Shown here piece by piece: positions 32,777 to 42,397 of a DNA stretch of 43,731 nt. A program made the translations under genes and the position numbers. The notes beneath the pieces were generated by a model. It had not been told where the DNA came from, did not search any database, and saw nothing but the letters and a program-made list of their open reading frames with translations. Source of the stretch: Kitasatospora xanthocidica (GTDB lineage: Bacteria; Actinomycetota; Actinomycetes; Streptomycetales; Streptomycetaceae). The DNA lies in assembly GCF_014656195.1 (NCBI RefSeq), contig NZ_BNBY01000049.1:1-43731 (forward strand), read 5' to 3'. Position 1 is the first letter of the stretch. The number at the start of each line of letters is the position of its first letter.

Positions 32777-34861
32777 ATGAACGACGCCGCTCTGCTCACC
32801 CCCGGCGACTACGCCGATGCCGTTGCCACCGCCGTACGGGCCGCCGCCGCCTACTACACCGACGGCGCCACCCCGCTGGGCGACGACGAGTACGACGCCC
32901 TGCTGCGCGCCGTCGCGGCCTACGAGCAGGCGCACCCGCAGGAGGTGCTGCCGGACTCCCCCACCGGGAAGGTCGCCGGCGGCGCGGTCGGGGGCGACGT
33001 GCCGCACAGCGTGCCGATGCTGTCGCTGGACAACGTCTTCTCGGCCGAGGAGCTCGCGGACTGGGCGGCCGGGCTGGAGCGCCGCCTGGGCCGCCCGGTG
33101 GACGCCTGGTGCGTGGAGCCCAAGCTGGACGGGCTGGCGGTGGCCGCCCGCTACCGCGCCGGGCGGCTGCACCAGCTGATCACCCGCGGCGACGGCCTGG
33201 CCGGCGAGGACATCAGCCACGCCGCCGACGCCGTCCTGGGCCTGCCCGCCGTGCTCGCCGAGCCGGTCGACGTCGAGCTGCGCGGTGAAGTCCTGCTCAC
33301 CCGCGAGCAGTTCGAGCACGCCAACGAGGTGCGCACCGCCCACGGCGCCGTCCCGTTCGCCAACCCCCGCAACGGCGCGGCCGGCACTCTGCGCGCCAAG
33401 GACCGCCCCTACCGGGTCGAGCTGACCTTCTTCGGCTACGGCGCGGTCGGCCTCGACGAAAGCCCCGACGGGGGAATCGGCGACGGGCCCGGCGAAGGCG
33501 AAGGCCTCACCCACAGCGCCCTGCTGGAGCGCCTGGCCGCCCTGGGGGCCAACACCGCCGCCACCACGGCCGCCCACCCGCTGCGCTGCGCGACGCTGGA
33601 GGAGGCCCAGCAGCGGGTCGACGAGATCGCCGCGCTCCGCTCCGAGCTGCCGTTCGGCATCGACGGCGTGGTGGTCAAGGCCGACTCCGCGGCCGACCAA
33701 CGGGAGGCCGGCTCCGGCTCGCGCGCGCCGCGCTGGGCCGTGGCCCGCAAGCTCGCCGCCGAGCACAAGGTCACCCGGCTCCTCGACGTGGAGTGGAACG
33801 TCGGGCGCACCGGCATCATCGCCCCGCGCGCCGTCCTGGAGCCGGTGGTCATCGACGGGGTCACCGTCACCTACGCCACGCTCCACAACCCCGCCGACAT
33901 CACCCGGCGAGGCCTGATGCTCGGCGACCGGGTCTTCGTCTACCGGGCCGGTGACGTCATCCCGCGCGTCGAGGCGCCGCTGGTCGACGAGCGCACCGGC
34001 GAGGAGCGGCCGATCGCCTTCCCCGAGGTCTGCCCGCGCTGCGGCGACGCCATCGACCGGGAGGAGCAGCGCTGGCGCTGCGTCCGGGGCCGTGACTGCC
34101 AGCTCGTGGCGTCCATCAGCTACGCCGTCGGCCGCGACCAGCTGGACATCGAGGGCCTGGGCGGCACCCGCGCCGTCCAGTTGGTCGAAGCCGGCCTGGT
34201 GAGCGACCTCGCCGACCTGTGGACCCTCACCCGTGAGCAGCTGCTCGCCCTGGAGCGGATGGGCGACACCAGCACCGACAACCTGCTCGCCGCGATCGAG
34301 ACCGCCCGCAGCCGCCCGCTCAACCGGGTCTTCTGCGCGCTCGGCGTGCGCGGCACCGGGCGCACCATGTCCCGCCGGATCGCGGCCCACTTCGGTTCGA
34401 TGGCCGCGATCCGCGCCGCCGACGCCGAGACGCTGGCGCAGGTCGACGGCATCGGCACCGAGAAGGCCCGCGTCATCGTCGCCGAACTCGCCGACCTCTC
34501 ACCCCTGTTGGACCGCCTCGCCGACCGCGGCGTGGGCACCGCCGTCACCGCCCCGCAGGCACCCGCCACCGCCAGCGCCGAGGAGCCGACCATAGAGGGC
34601 ACCGGCCCGCTCGCCGGCGAGGCCGTCGTCGTCACCGGCAGCATGACCGGCCCGCTCGCCGCGCTCTCCCGCAACGAGGTGAACGAGCTCATCGAACGCG
34701 CCGGCGGCAAGGCCTCCTCCTCCGTCTCCAAGCGCACCACCCTCCTCGTCGCCGGAGAGAAGGCCGGCTCCAAGCGCGCCAAGGCCGAAGACCTCGGCAT
34801 CCGCATCCTCACCCCCGACGAGTTCGCCGCCCTGGTCGCCGCCCACCTGCCCCAGGCCTGA
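32777..34861 (+). CDS. ligA: NAD-dependent DNA ligase, probably an accessory copy
   Basis: 694 aa, full length. Domain Ia (YTDGATPLGDDEYDALL) binds NMN. The adenylation domain has SVPMLSLDNVFS and the active-site Lys at about residue 116 in CVEPKLDGLAV. The OB fold follows (NVGRTGIIAPRAVLEP, TLHNPADITRRGL), then a four-Cys zinc finger (CPRCGDAIDREEQRWRCVRGRDC), the HhH region (LGVRGTGRTMSRRIAAHFG) and a C-terminal BRCT. All catalytic parts look intact. It does not sit with gat or mnmA genes as the replicative ligA of streptomycetes usually does, and a Gly/Asp/Glu-rich insert (DGGIGDGPGEGEG) is unusual. I infer a second ligase for repair. Confidence 0.9.
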   Translation: MNDAALLTPGDYADAVATAVRAAAAYYTDGATPLGDDEYDALLRAVAAYEQAHPQEVLPDSPTGKVAGGAVGGDVPHSVPMLSLDNVFSAEELADWAAGLERRLGRPVDAWCVEPKLDGLAVAARYRAGRLHQLITRGDGLAGEDISHAADAVLGLPAVLAEPVDVELRGEVLLTREQFEHANEVRTAHGAVPFANPRNGAAGTLRAKDRPYRVELTFFGYGAVGLDESPDGGIGDGPGEGEGLTHSALLERLAALGANTAATTAAHPLRCATLEEAQQRVDEIAALRSELPFGIDGVVVKADSAADQREAGSGSRAPRWAVARKLAAEHKVTRLLDVEWNVGRTGIIAPRAVLEPVVIDGVTVTYATLHNPADITRRGLMLGDRVFVYRAGDVIPRVEAPLVDERTGEERPIAFPEVCPRCGDAIDREEQRWRCVRGRDCQLVASISYAVGRDQLDIEGLGGTRAVQLVEAGLVSDLADLWTLTREQLLALERMGDTSTDNLLAAIETARSRPLNRVFCALGVRGTGRTMSRRIAAHFGSMAAIRAADAETLAQVDGIGTEKARVIVAELADLSPLLDRLADRGVGTAVTAPQAPATASAEEPTIEGTGPLAGEAVVVTGSMTGPLAALSRNEVNELIERAGGKASSSVSKRTTLLVAGEKAGSKRAKAEDLGIRILTPDEFAALVAAHLPQA

Positions 34862-34892
34862 CGGCCCCGGGCAAGCGGGACGGACGCCGGCG

Positions 34893-35636
34893 TCAGCGCA
34901 CGACGTCGGCGTTCTCCCAGTGGCGGTCGAAGTACTCCTTGAAGTACTTCGCCGCCTCCGGGCCCTCCAGGCGCATGCCGGACACCCGGGCGCCGACGGT
35001 GAAGGCCAGGAAGACCGCGCGGTCGTCCATGATGGCCATGCTCAGCAGGTCCGCCCGGATCGACCAGCGCACGTCCCTGATCTCGTAGCGGGTCAGGTCC
35101 CGGGTCTCGGCCCGGTGCCGGGCGGTCCAGTCGGCGAACTCGGCGGACGAGCCGGAGCAGAACAGCCGCCGCACCGAGCCGCCGGCGCGGGCCCAGTCCA
35201 GCACTCGGCGGAAGTAGTCGGCGAACTCCTGGGTCGACTGGCTGAAGTCGTCCGGGGTGCCGGTCCGGACGTACCAGGTGTCGAGGTTGCGCACCCCGCG
35301 CTGGAGCAGGTAGGCGGTCGCCGCCCCGTAGAAGGCGGCGGCGTTGGGGTAGTGCTCGATCCGGCTCGGCGCCGACCGGTCGACGCTCTCGCGCAGGGAC
35401 CGGAGCTCGTCGCGCATCCGGGCGAGCTCGTCCTTCGACTTCCGCAGCGGCACCAGCGCCCGCATGATCACGTAGATCGCGAGGAACAGGAACGGCATCT
35501 GCCAGGCCAGCGAGACCCCGAACACCCCCGCCACGGCCGACGCGCCGCAGGCGACGATGCACATCCCGGCGACCACCCGGTCGTCCCACGACGCGATCTG
35601 CCGTTCCGACTCCTCGACACTCCGACTCCCCGGCAC
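34893..35636 (-). CDS. membrane-anchored protein with unrecognised cytoplasmic domain
   Basis: About 247 aa from GTG 35636 (GGA-rich site upstream; start uncertain). Two TM helices form a hairpin (VVAGMCIVACGASAVAGVFGV and MPFLFLAIYVIMRALVPL). A short coiled-coil-like stretch (KSKDELARMRDELRSLRESVDR) leads to a 150-residue soluble domain: YLLQRGVRNLDTWYVRTGTPD, GGSVRRLFCSGSSAEFADW, RWSIRADLLSMAIMDDRAVFLAF and AKYFKEYFDRHWENA. The order of strands and the late acidic MDDRAVF recall the inactive phospholipase-D-like sensor domains of some regulators, but I cannot assign it. It is divergent from the small EYGLL peptide gene. Confidence 0.6.
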   Translation of the reverse strand: MPGSRSVEESERQIASWDDRVVAGMCIVACGASAVAGVFGVSLAWQMPFLFLAIYVIMRALVPLRKSKDELARMRDELRSLRESVDRSAPSRIEHYPNAAAFYGAATAYLLQRGVRNLDTWYVRTGTPDDFSQSTQEFADYFRRVLDWARAGGSVRRLFCSGSSAEFADWTARHRAETRDLTRYEIRDVRWSIRADLLSMAIMDDRAVFLAFTVGARVSGMRLEGPEAAKYFKEYFDRHWENADVVR

Positions 35637-35800
35637 GGTCCCCACTTCCGATCGATGATCGACGTGAATGCGTGTGATGCGCAGTGGAATTGACGATGCA
35701 TCATGGTAGGGGCGGCCTCGGAACGACCAGAAGCACAGGTCCGTCGCGGTTCTGTCACACCGCCATACGGACGGGGGGCCGCGCGCTGCCGAGTAATGAG

Positions 35801-35829
35801 TGGTCAACTCTCCTGGCAGGAAATAGACT
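35801..35829 (+). promoter_or_regulatory. probable promoter of the EYGLL peptide gene
   Basis: TGGTCA (35801-35806) and TAGACT (35824-35829) are 17 bp apart, giving a leader of about 30 nt with a GGGGGA ribosome site before ATG 35868. Confidence 0.45.
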
Positions 35830-35867
35830 TCGCGCAGCCTGAGCCCAACTCGTCCACGGGGGAACTG

Positions 35868-36083
35868 ATGAAGCTCCGCACTTCTGCCATGCTCGGCACC
35901 GGTCTGCTCGTCGCCATCCTGCTCTCCGCCGGCACCGGGAGCGGCGCCTCCGGCACCGCCTCTGCCGCGGCGCAGGCCGGGCCCGCCTCCGTCGCGGTCA
36001 GCCAGGACGCGTCCGCGACGGAGTACGGCCTGCTGCTGACCGCCGGCACGGACGCGACGACCGTCGAGTACGGCCTGCTGTAG
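35868..36083 (+). CDS. very small secreted peptide with repeated EYGLL motif
   Basis: 71 aa. A clear signal peptide (KLRTSAMLGTGLLVAILLSA, with A-S-A near residue 33) leaves a mature peptide of about 38 residues ending SATEYGLLLTAGTDATTVEYGLL. The pentapeptide EYGLL occurs twice, the second time at the extreme C-terminus; the DNA words GAGTACGGCCTGCTG are identical. It has a good ribosome site (GGGGGA), its own promoter and a strong terminator, so it looks like a real gene rather than a remnant. There is no cysteine and no lasso or lanthipeptide enzyme nearby. The function is unknown; a surface-active or signalling peptide is possible. Confidence 0.65.
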   Translation: MKLRTSAMLGTGLLVAILLSAGTGSGASGTASAAAQAGPASVAVSQDASATEYGLLLTAGTDATTVEYGLL

Positions 36084-36104
36084 GACCGCCGCACCACACG
36101 CTCG

Positions 36105-36147
36105 ACGACGGGGCCCCGCACCGGACGCCGGTGCGGGGCCCCGTCGT
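36105..36147. terminator. strong bidirectional terminator
   Basis: A perfect 19-bp stem (36105-36123 with 36129-36147) closes a 5-nt loop between the convergent peptide and phosphodiesterase genes. Confidence 0.85.
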
Positions 36148-36168
36148 GCCCGTGGTTGGTGACCGGTG

Positions 36169-37728
<1,560 letters not shown>

Positions 37729-37754
37729 GGGGGGCTCCCAACGGGGCGGCGGCG

Positions 37755-37770
37755 CGGTGCAGTTGCACCG
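37755..37770. promoter_or_regulatory. CGGTGCA-GT-TGCACCG palindrome in the phosphodiesterase leader
   Basis: A 16-bp palindrome 27 bp upstream of the TTG start. It could be an operator or an mRNA hairpin. Confidence 0.4.
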
Positions 37771-37818
37771 GCACCGAGGATGGGGCGGCCGGGCGAGGAC
37801 GGGCCCTCGGCGAATCCA

Positions 37819-37856
37819 CGGTTGTATGAACAACCGCCGAAATTCAGTCCAGACCG
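37819..37856. promoter_or_regulatory. candidate GntR operator region
   Basis: CGGTTGT-ATGA-ACAACCG (37819-37836) is a perfect 18-bp palindrome. Next to it, CAGTCCAGACCG (37845-37856) matches 8 of 12 positions of the HutC/PhnF-type consensus TGGTCTAGACCA. It overlaps a weak minus-strand -35 (TGGACT) 17 bp from CATACA. Confidence 0.5.
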
Positions 37857-37959
37857 GTTATCGTTCCGTGACCTTTGGGTCCGCTCCCCCGGGCCCGCTT
37901 CCCGCCCACACCTCCGGGTCCGCTCCCTCCGCGCCCGCTTCCCGTCCGGGCCCGCTCGG

Positions 37960-37972
37960 TAGGCTTGCCCGG
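37960..37972 (+). promoter_or_regulatory. leaderless-type -10 box of the GntR gene
   Basis: TAGGCT (37960-37965) ends 6 nt before GTG 37972. No ribosome site is present. Confidence 0.5.
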
Positions 37973-38736
37973 TGATCCACCCCATCCCCCCGGCCGGCCC
38001 CGAGCCCGCCCGCGCCGGCGTCCCCGAGCACGGCCGGGTGCCGAAGTACTACCTGGTCAAGTCCCGGCTCGAGGACCTCATCGGCGACCTGGGCCCGGGC
38101 GGGCGCCTGCCCACCGAGGCCGACCTGGCCCAGCGTCACGGCGTCGCCCGGGCCACCGTCCGCCAGGCGCTGCGCGAGCTGCTCCTGGAGGGCCGGCTTC
38201 GCCGCCAGGGCCGGGGCACGGTCGTCGCCGGGCCCAAGATCGAGCAGCCGCTCTCCCTCACCAGCTACACCGAGGGCGTCACCCGCCAGGGCCTGCGCCC
38301 CGGCCGCACCCTGATCGGCCTGGACCGCCTGCCCGCCGACCCGGCGATGGCCGGGCGCCTGGACGTGGCCGAGGGCGAGCCGCTGTGGCACCTGGAACGC
38401 GTGCTGCGCGCCGACGAGGAGCGGGTCGGGCTGGAGTCCACCTACGTGCCCGTCGCCCGGGTGCCCGACCTGGCGGACGACTTCGTCCCCGAGGACTCCT
38501 TCTACGGCTACCTGCGCGACCACGGCGTGCACCTGGGGGCCGCCGAGGAACGCATCGAGACCGTGCTCGCCACCCCGCGCGAGGCCCTGCTCATCGGCAC
38601 CCCGCCCGCCCTGCCGATGCTCCTGCTCCACCGCCGCAGCCTGGACGCCGACGGCCGCCCGCTGGAGCAGGTCCGCACCCTGTACCGCGGCGACCGCTTC
38701 AGCTTCACCCTGGCCCTGGGCGCCCCGCCCGCCTGA
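37972..38736 (+). CDS. GntR-family regulator, HutC/UTRA type
   Basis: 254 aa. The winged helix is at residues 20-90: YYLVKSRLEDLIGDLGPGGRLPTEADLAQRHGVARATVRQALRELLLEGRLRRQGRGTVVAG. The UTRA effector domain follows (SYTEGVTRQGLRPGRTLIGLDRLPAD, LWHLERVLRADEERVGLESTYVPVARV, LLLHRRSLDADGRPLEQVRTLYRGDRFSF). UTRA domains bind phosphorylated or small organic ligands. With a secreted phosphodiesterase in divergent orientation, a role similar to PhnF (phosphate-ester or phosphonate response) is plausible but inferred. Confidence 0.93.
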   Translation: MIHPIPPAGPEPARAGVPEHGRVPKYYLVKSRLEDLIGDLGPGGRLPTEADLAQRHGVARATVRQALRELLLEGRLRRQGRGTVVAGPKIEQPLSLTSYTEGVTRQGLRPGRTLIGLDRLPADPAMAGRLDVAEGEPLWHLERVLRADEERVGLESTYVPVARVPDLADDFVPEDSFYGYLRDHGVHLGAAEERIETVLATPREALLIGTPPALPMLLLHRRSLDADGRPLEQVRTLYRGDRFSFTLALGAPPA

Positions 38737-38920
38737 GGACCCGCGGCGGGCCGGCCCGGACGGGGTGCTCGGGGCGGGGTGCTCGGCTGGGTGGGTCACG
38801 GCGGGCCCGCGGCGGTTTCCCCGGGCTGCCGGCGGGTGATCCCTTGCGGCCGGAGCGGCGGTCCGACGCCCGTCGCCGAGTCACCCTGAGCACCCCGAGC
38901 CGTCGTCCGGAGGCCCCGCC
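38737..38920. other. 184-bp interval with short direct repeats
   Basis: CGGGGTGCTCGG occurs twice near 38761-38785. There is no gene. It contains the upstream region of the serine hydrolase gene; no clear promoter boxes are seen. Confidence 0.35.
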
Positions 38921-40114
38921 GTGTCCCTGCACCCCCGCCCGTCCCCGCACCCCCGCCGCCCCGGCCGCGCGGCCGCCGTCCTGCTCGCCGCCGCGCTGGC
39001 GCTGGCGCCCGCCGGGCCCGCCGCGGCATCGGCAGCCGCGGTCACGCCCCACGACGACGGTGACCTCGCGCTGCGTGCCCGGCTGCAGGAGCTGGTCGAC
39101 CGTCCGGACGGGCCGCCCGGCGCGATCGCGGTGCTGCGCGAGGGCGAGCGGGTGCGGGTGTTCCGGGCCGGGGTCGCCGAGGCCGGCACCACCCGTCCGC
39201 CCCGCACCGACGACCACATGCGCCTGGCCAGCGCGGCGAAGGCGTTCAGCGGCGCGGTCGCGCTGCGCCTGGTCGACTGCGGGCTGCTCGGGCTGGACGA
39301 CACGGTCGCCGGCCGGCTGCCCGCGCTGCCCGCCGCCTGGGGCGCGGTGACCCTGCGCCAGCTGCTGAACCACACCAGCGGGCTGCCGGACTACAGCGCG
39401 GCGCCGGACTTCCTCGACGTGATCCGCGCCGACCCGCACCATGTGTTCGACTCCCGGCACCTGCTGGACTTCGTCGCCGACCGGGACCTGGAGTTCGCCC
39501 CCGGCTCCCGCTACCAGTACTCCAACTCCGACAACATCGCCGTCGCCCTGATGGCCGAGGCCGCGACCGGCCAGCGCTACGAGGACCTGCTGGACTCGCA
39601 GGTCTACCGGCCGCTCGGGCTCACCCGGACCAGCCTGCCCTCCGGCTACCAGCTGCCCGCGCCGTACCTGCACGGCTACGACGTCCAGCCGCCCGACCCG
39701 CCGGAGGACGTCAGCACCCGGTTCGGCGCCTCGGGCTCCTGGGCGTCGGGCGGCCTGGTGTCCACCCCGAGGGACTTCAGCGCGTTCGCGGCCGGGTACG
39801 CGGGCGGCCCGCTGATCGACGACGCGACCCGCCGCCAGCAACGGGACTTCGTCGCGGGCGCCTCCGAGCCGGCCGGCCCGGGGGCCAACCGCGCCGGACT
39901 GGCGATCTTCGAGTACCGCACCCGGTGCGGCGTGGTGTACGGGCACACGGGCAACACCGCGGGCTACACCCAGCTCGGCGCGGGCACCCCGGACGGCCGC
40001 CGCAGCCTGACCGTCTCCGTCACCACGCAGGTCAACCAGCGCGGCAACCCGGACCTGCTGGCACACCTGCGGGACGTCGAGGAGGACTTCGTCTGCGCGC
40101 TGCTGACCGACTGA
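38921..40114 (+). CDS. secreted serine hydrolase, class C beta-lactamase/DD-peptidase family
   Basis: 397 aa. GTG 38921 has GGAGG 7 nt upstream. The signal peptide is rich in Arg and His, then AAAVLLAAALALAPAGPAAASA. The active-site SxxK is LASAAKAFSG, the second motif YSNSD (YxN), and the third HTGNTAGY. QLLNHTSGLPDYS is the family hallmark. The length and motifs fit D-alanyl-D-alanine carboxypeptidases (R61-like) and esterases of this fold. It probably acts on cell-wall peptides outside the cell. It is not adjacent to any resistance regulator. Confidence 0.92.
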   Translation: MSLHPRPSPHPRRPGRAAAVLLAAALALAPAGPAAASAAAVTPHDDGDLALRARLQELVDRPDGPPGAIAVLREGERVRVFRAGVAEAGTTRPPRTDDHMRLASAAKAFSGAVALRLVDCGLLGLDDTVAGRLPALPAAWGAVTLRQLLNHTSGLPDYSAAPDFLDVIRADPHHVFDSRHLLDFVADRDLEFAPGSRYQYSNSDNIAVALMAEAATGQRYEDLLDSQVYRPLGLTRTSLPSGYQLPAPYLHGYDVQPPDPPEDVSTRFGASGSWASGGLVSTPRDFSAFAAGYAGGPLIDDATRRQQRDFVAGASEPAGPGANRAGLAIFEYRTRCGVVYGHTGNTAGYTQLGAGTPDGRRSLTVSVTTQVNQRGNPDLLAHLRDVEEDFVCALLTD

Positions 40115-40180
40115 GGCCGGGGGCCGGGGGCCCGGGGCCCGGGGCCCGGGGCCCGGGGTCCGGGGTCCGGGTCCGGGGCT
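40115..40180. repeat. GGGGCCC-type low-complexity tract
   Basis: GGGGCCCGGGGCCC units decaying into GGGTCCGG, just after the serine hydrolase stop. It can fold into many hairpins and probably ends transcription. Confidence 0.55.
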
Positions 40181-40189
40181 GCGGGCTCC

Positions 40190-40430
40190 AACTGTCGGGA
40201 CCGGCCCGTACGTCGGTCCCCGCACCCGCCCGTCGCAGCAGTCACCGCGCTCCGGGAGACCGCGACGACCACCGCCGCCGAGCACGGCGTCGCCCTGACC
40301 GAGTGCGCCGTCGACGCCGTCCTGGCCGATCCGCGGCGCCTCGTCCTCGACCACGACCGCTTCGCCGGCCCGTGGGTGGACGGGCGGCCGCGGCCGGTGT
40401 CACCCGAGGCGCCGGCGGGGGCGGTGTTCC
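40190..40430 (+). pseudogene. internal fragment of an unrecognised gene
   Basis: One frame with strong GC3 bias reads AAVTALRETATTTAAEHGVA, ALTECAVDAVLADPRRLVLD and HDRFAGPWVDGRPRPVSPE. There is no start codon or ribosome site upstream, and the frame runs into the terminator palindrome. A gene piece left between the serine hydrolase and the sheath gene; the family is not recognised. Confidence 0.4.
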
Positions 40431-40478
40431 CGAGCGGACGGCCGTACGCGGCGGCCGTGGTCGGTTCTCGCGTCGGGA

Positions 40479-40510
40479 GCTGTCTGCCCCGCCCGGGCGG
40501 GGCAGACAGC
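40479..40510. terminator. perfect 32-bp palindrome after the sheath gene
   Basis: GCTGTCTGCCCCGCCC (40479-40494) and its reverse complement abut without a loop, 8 bp past the stop of the minus-strand sheath gene. Confidence 0.75.
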
Positions 40511-40517
40511 GGGCCCG

Positions 40518-41831
40518 TCAGGTGGCCTTGGTTGCCTCTCCGGGCTGTCCCGCGATCTGGGTGATGGTGAAGTGGACGAACTCGGCGGGGCGCACGGGTG
40601 CGACGCCGATGTCGCAGATGACCTTGCCGTCGTCCATGGTCTCGGGTGTGTTGTTGGTGTCGTCGCAGATCACGTAGAACGCCTCGTCCGGTGTGCGCCC
40701 CACGAGGGCGCCCTGTCGCCACTGGTCGGTGAGGAACGAGGTGACGGAGTGCCGCAATGTCGCCCACAGCCGCTCGTCGTTGGGCTCGAACACCGCCCAG
40801 GTCGAGGACTGGCGGATGGAGTCGGAGAGGTAGGACACCAGGCGGCGGACGTTGAGGTAGCGCCAGTCGCGGGTGGTGGACCTGGTGCGGGCGCCCCAGA
40901 CGAGCAGGCCCCGGTCCGGGAAGGCCCGCAGGCAGTTGACGCCCTTCGCGTTCAGCTCACCGTGCTCGTCGTCCGTGACAAGGGTTTGGAGCTTGAGGGC
41001 GCCGCGGAGGTTCTGGTTGGCGGGGGCCTTGAAGACTCCGCGTTCGGCGTCGGTGCGGGCCCAGACGCCCGCCATGTGGCCGCAGGGCGGCACGGTGCGC
41101 TCGACGGCGTCGACCCCTCGGACCGTGATCCACGGGTAGTACAGGGCGGTGAAGGCGGCGTCGTCGGAGTCGGGCGAGGCGAGCGTGTCGGCGAAGGCGC
41201 CCGCCTGGCCCGGGGGCAGGCCGGGCGGCGGGTCGAGGATCGCCAGCCGGTTGCGCTGCTCGGTGCAGTGCTTCACGACCTCGGCCATCCTGCTGACGCC
41301 CGCGGCGTCGTCGGGCGCGGGCACCTCCTTCTCGGAGGAGACGTCCGCGGTCATGTCCCAGAGGCTGGGCACGGCGACCATGGTGACCTCGGGAACGCTC
41401 GCCAGTGCGGCGAGGCCGGTGCGGGCGTCGGCGTTCCCCTTGAGGGCCTCGGGCGAGACGGCGCTCTGCGGGCTGGTGAAGCCCACCACGTAGCAGGTGC
41501 TCCCGCCGTTGGCGAAGAACCCGTGGACCGCTTCGGCCAGGGGCAGGCACCGTTGCAGCGTATGGATCGTGGCCGGGTCGGTCGCGTCCGCGAGGTCCTT
41601 GGCGATTCCCTCGATGCTGTAGCGGGCGGCGAACTCCCGCCAGCTGCCGATCTTCTGCGGGACGGCACGCTCGGCGTCGGTGAACGGCGTGGGGGACGCA
41701 TCCCGAGGGTCGTTGGCGGAGGCCTTGGTGTAGCCGAGGAAGGCCGGGACCGAGGTGCTCGCCCCGGTGATCGTGCGTACTCCGCTGGGGAGCTCCTTCA
41801 CGAAGACGCCTGGCGGGTTCGGGTCGGGCAT
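40518..41831 (-). CDS. contractile-injection/phage tail sheath protein (orphan)
   Basis: 437 aa. The N-terminus PNPPGVFVKELPSGVRTITGASTSVPAFLGY is typical of tail sheath proteins of extracellular contractile injection systems (eCIS). Further sheath hallmarks are FFANGGSTCYVVG, VEVTMVAVPSLWD-type beta segments, the AGVWARTDAERGVFKAPAN block, ILRAFPDRGLLVWGARTR-type sequence and the C-terminal RLVSYLSDSIRQSSTWAVFEPND and GALVGRTPDEAFYVICDDTNNT. AAGGAG precedes ATG 41831. No tube, baseplate, ATPase or fibre gene lies within the window, so it stands alone. Full length and intact, it is not an obvious decay product. Confidence 0.9.
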   Translation of the reverse strand: MPDPNPPGVFVKELPSGVRTITGASTSVPAFLGYTKASANDPRDASPTPFTDAERAVPQKIGSWREFAARYSIEGIAKDLADATDPATIHTLQRCLPLAEAVHGFFANGGSTCYVVGFTSPQSAVSPEALKGNADARTGLAALASVPEVTMVAVPSLWDMTADVSSEKEVPAPDDAAGVSRMAEVVKHCTEQRNRLAILDPPPGLPPGQAGAFADTLASPDSDDAAFTALYYPWITVRGVDAVERTVPPCGHMAGVWARTDAERGVFKAPANQNLRGALKLQTLVTDDEHGELNAKGVNCLRAFPDRGLLVWGARTRSTTRDWRYLNVRRLVSYLSDSIRQSSTWAVFEPNDERLWATLRHSVTSFLTDQWRQGALVGRTPDEAFYVICDDTNNTPETMDDGKVICDIGVAPVRPAEFVHFTITQIAGQPGEATKAT

Positions 41832-42295
41832 CTGCTCTCCTTGAGATGAGGGGGCGCTGCTTGTGCGAGCGGCGAAGCCGTATCCACCCCAGCGCAGTGC
41901 GCCGTCCGGACACCCCTTTGAGAGGGCAAACCATCTCTTCGGGTGAACCTCTGTACTGGCGGGCCCGTAGGCGGCGCTTCCCCAGATGCCGGCTTCGTGA
42001 GACGAGCACCACCCCAGGACCGCTCAGGAACCGGCGCTCAGGAACCGGTCGGCAAGGCGCGCAGCCGGCTGACCGGCGAGAACGGCCCGGAGCCACCGTG
42101 CGTACGCGCCGCCGCCGTTCACCGGCCTTCCCCGTCGCGCTGCGTACCCGCCCGGCAGCCCGAGCTGCACGGGCCTCCGCGCGGCGCGACGCTGGAAGAC
42201 GGACGGCGCCCGCAGCCCGGCGGCGCGCCGCCACCACGACCCCGGGCTCCGTCCTCGACATCTCCTCGGTCTACACCTACGACCGGCTGCCCTGA
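41832..42295. other. interval with a short unrecognised gene tail
   Basis: The left part is the sheath upstream region. The last 50 bp on the plus strand (to the stop at 42295) read GSVLDISSVYTYDRLP with almost pure GC3 codons. It looks like the 3' end of a lost gene. The rest shows no convincing frame or repeat. Confidence 0.3.
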
Positions 42296-42360
42296 GGGAG
42301 TGTCACCGAGAAAGTGGCGAAACAGCGGGACCGAAAAGCGGGGTCACCGGAAAAGCAACA

Positions 42361-42390
42361 GGGGCGGAAGTCGAAAACGACTTCCGCCCC
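42361..42390. terminator. tRNA terminator hairpin
   Basis: A perfect 13-bp stem with an AAAA loop (GGGGCGGAAGTCG and its complement), starting 7 nt past the encoded CCA on the minus strand and followed there by TGTTGCTTTT. Confidence 0.8.
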
Positions 42391-42397
42391 TGCCCGT

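Noticed and set aside
32750..34390. 546-codon minus-strand frame opposite the ligase
   Set aside because: Antisense shadow of the DNA ligase with low-complexity composition.
35868..36083. Lanthipeptide or lasso precursor
   Set aside because: A Sec-type signal peptide, no Cys and no ring-forming pattern, and no maturation enzyme nearby.
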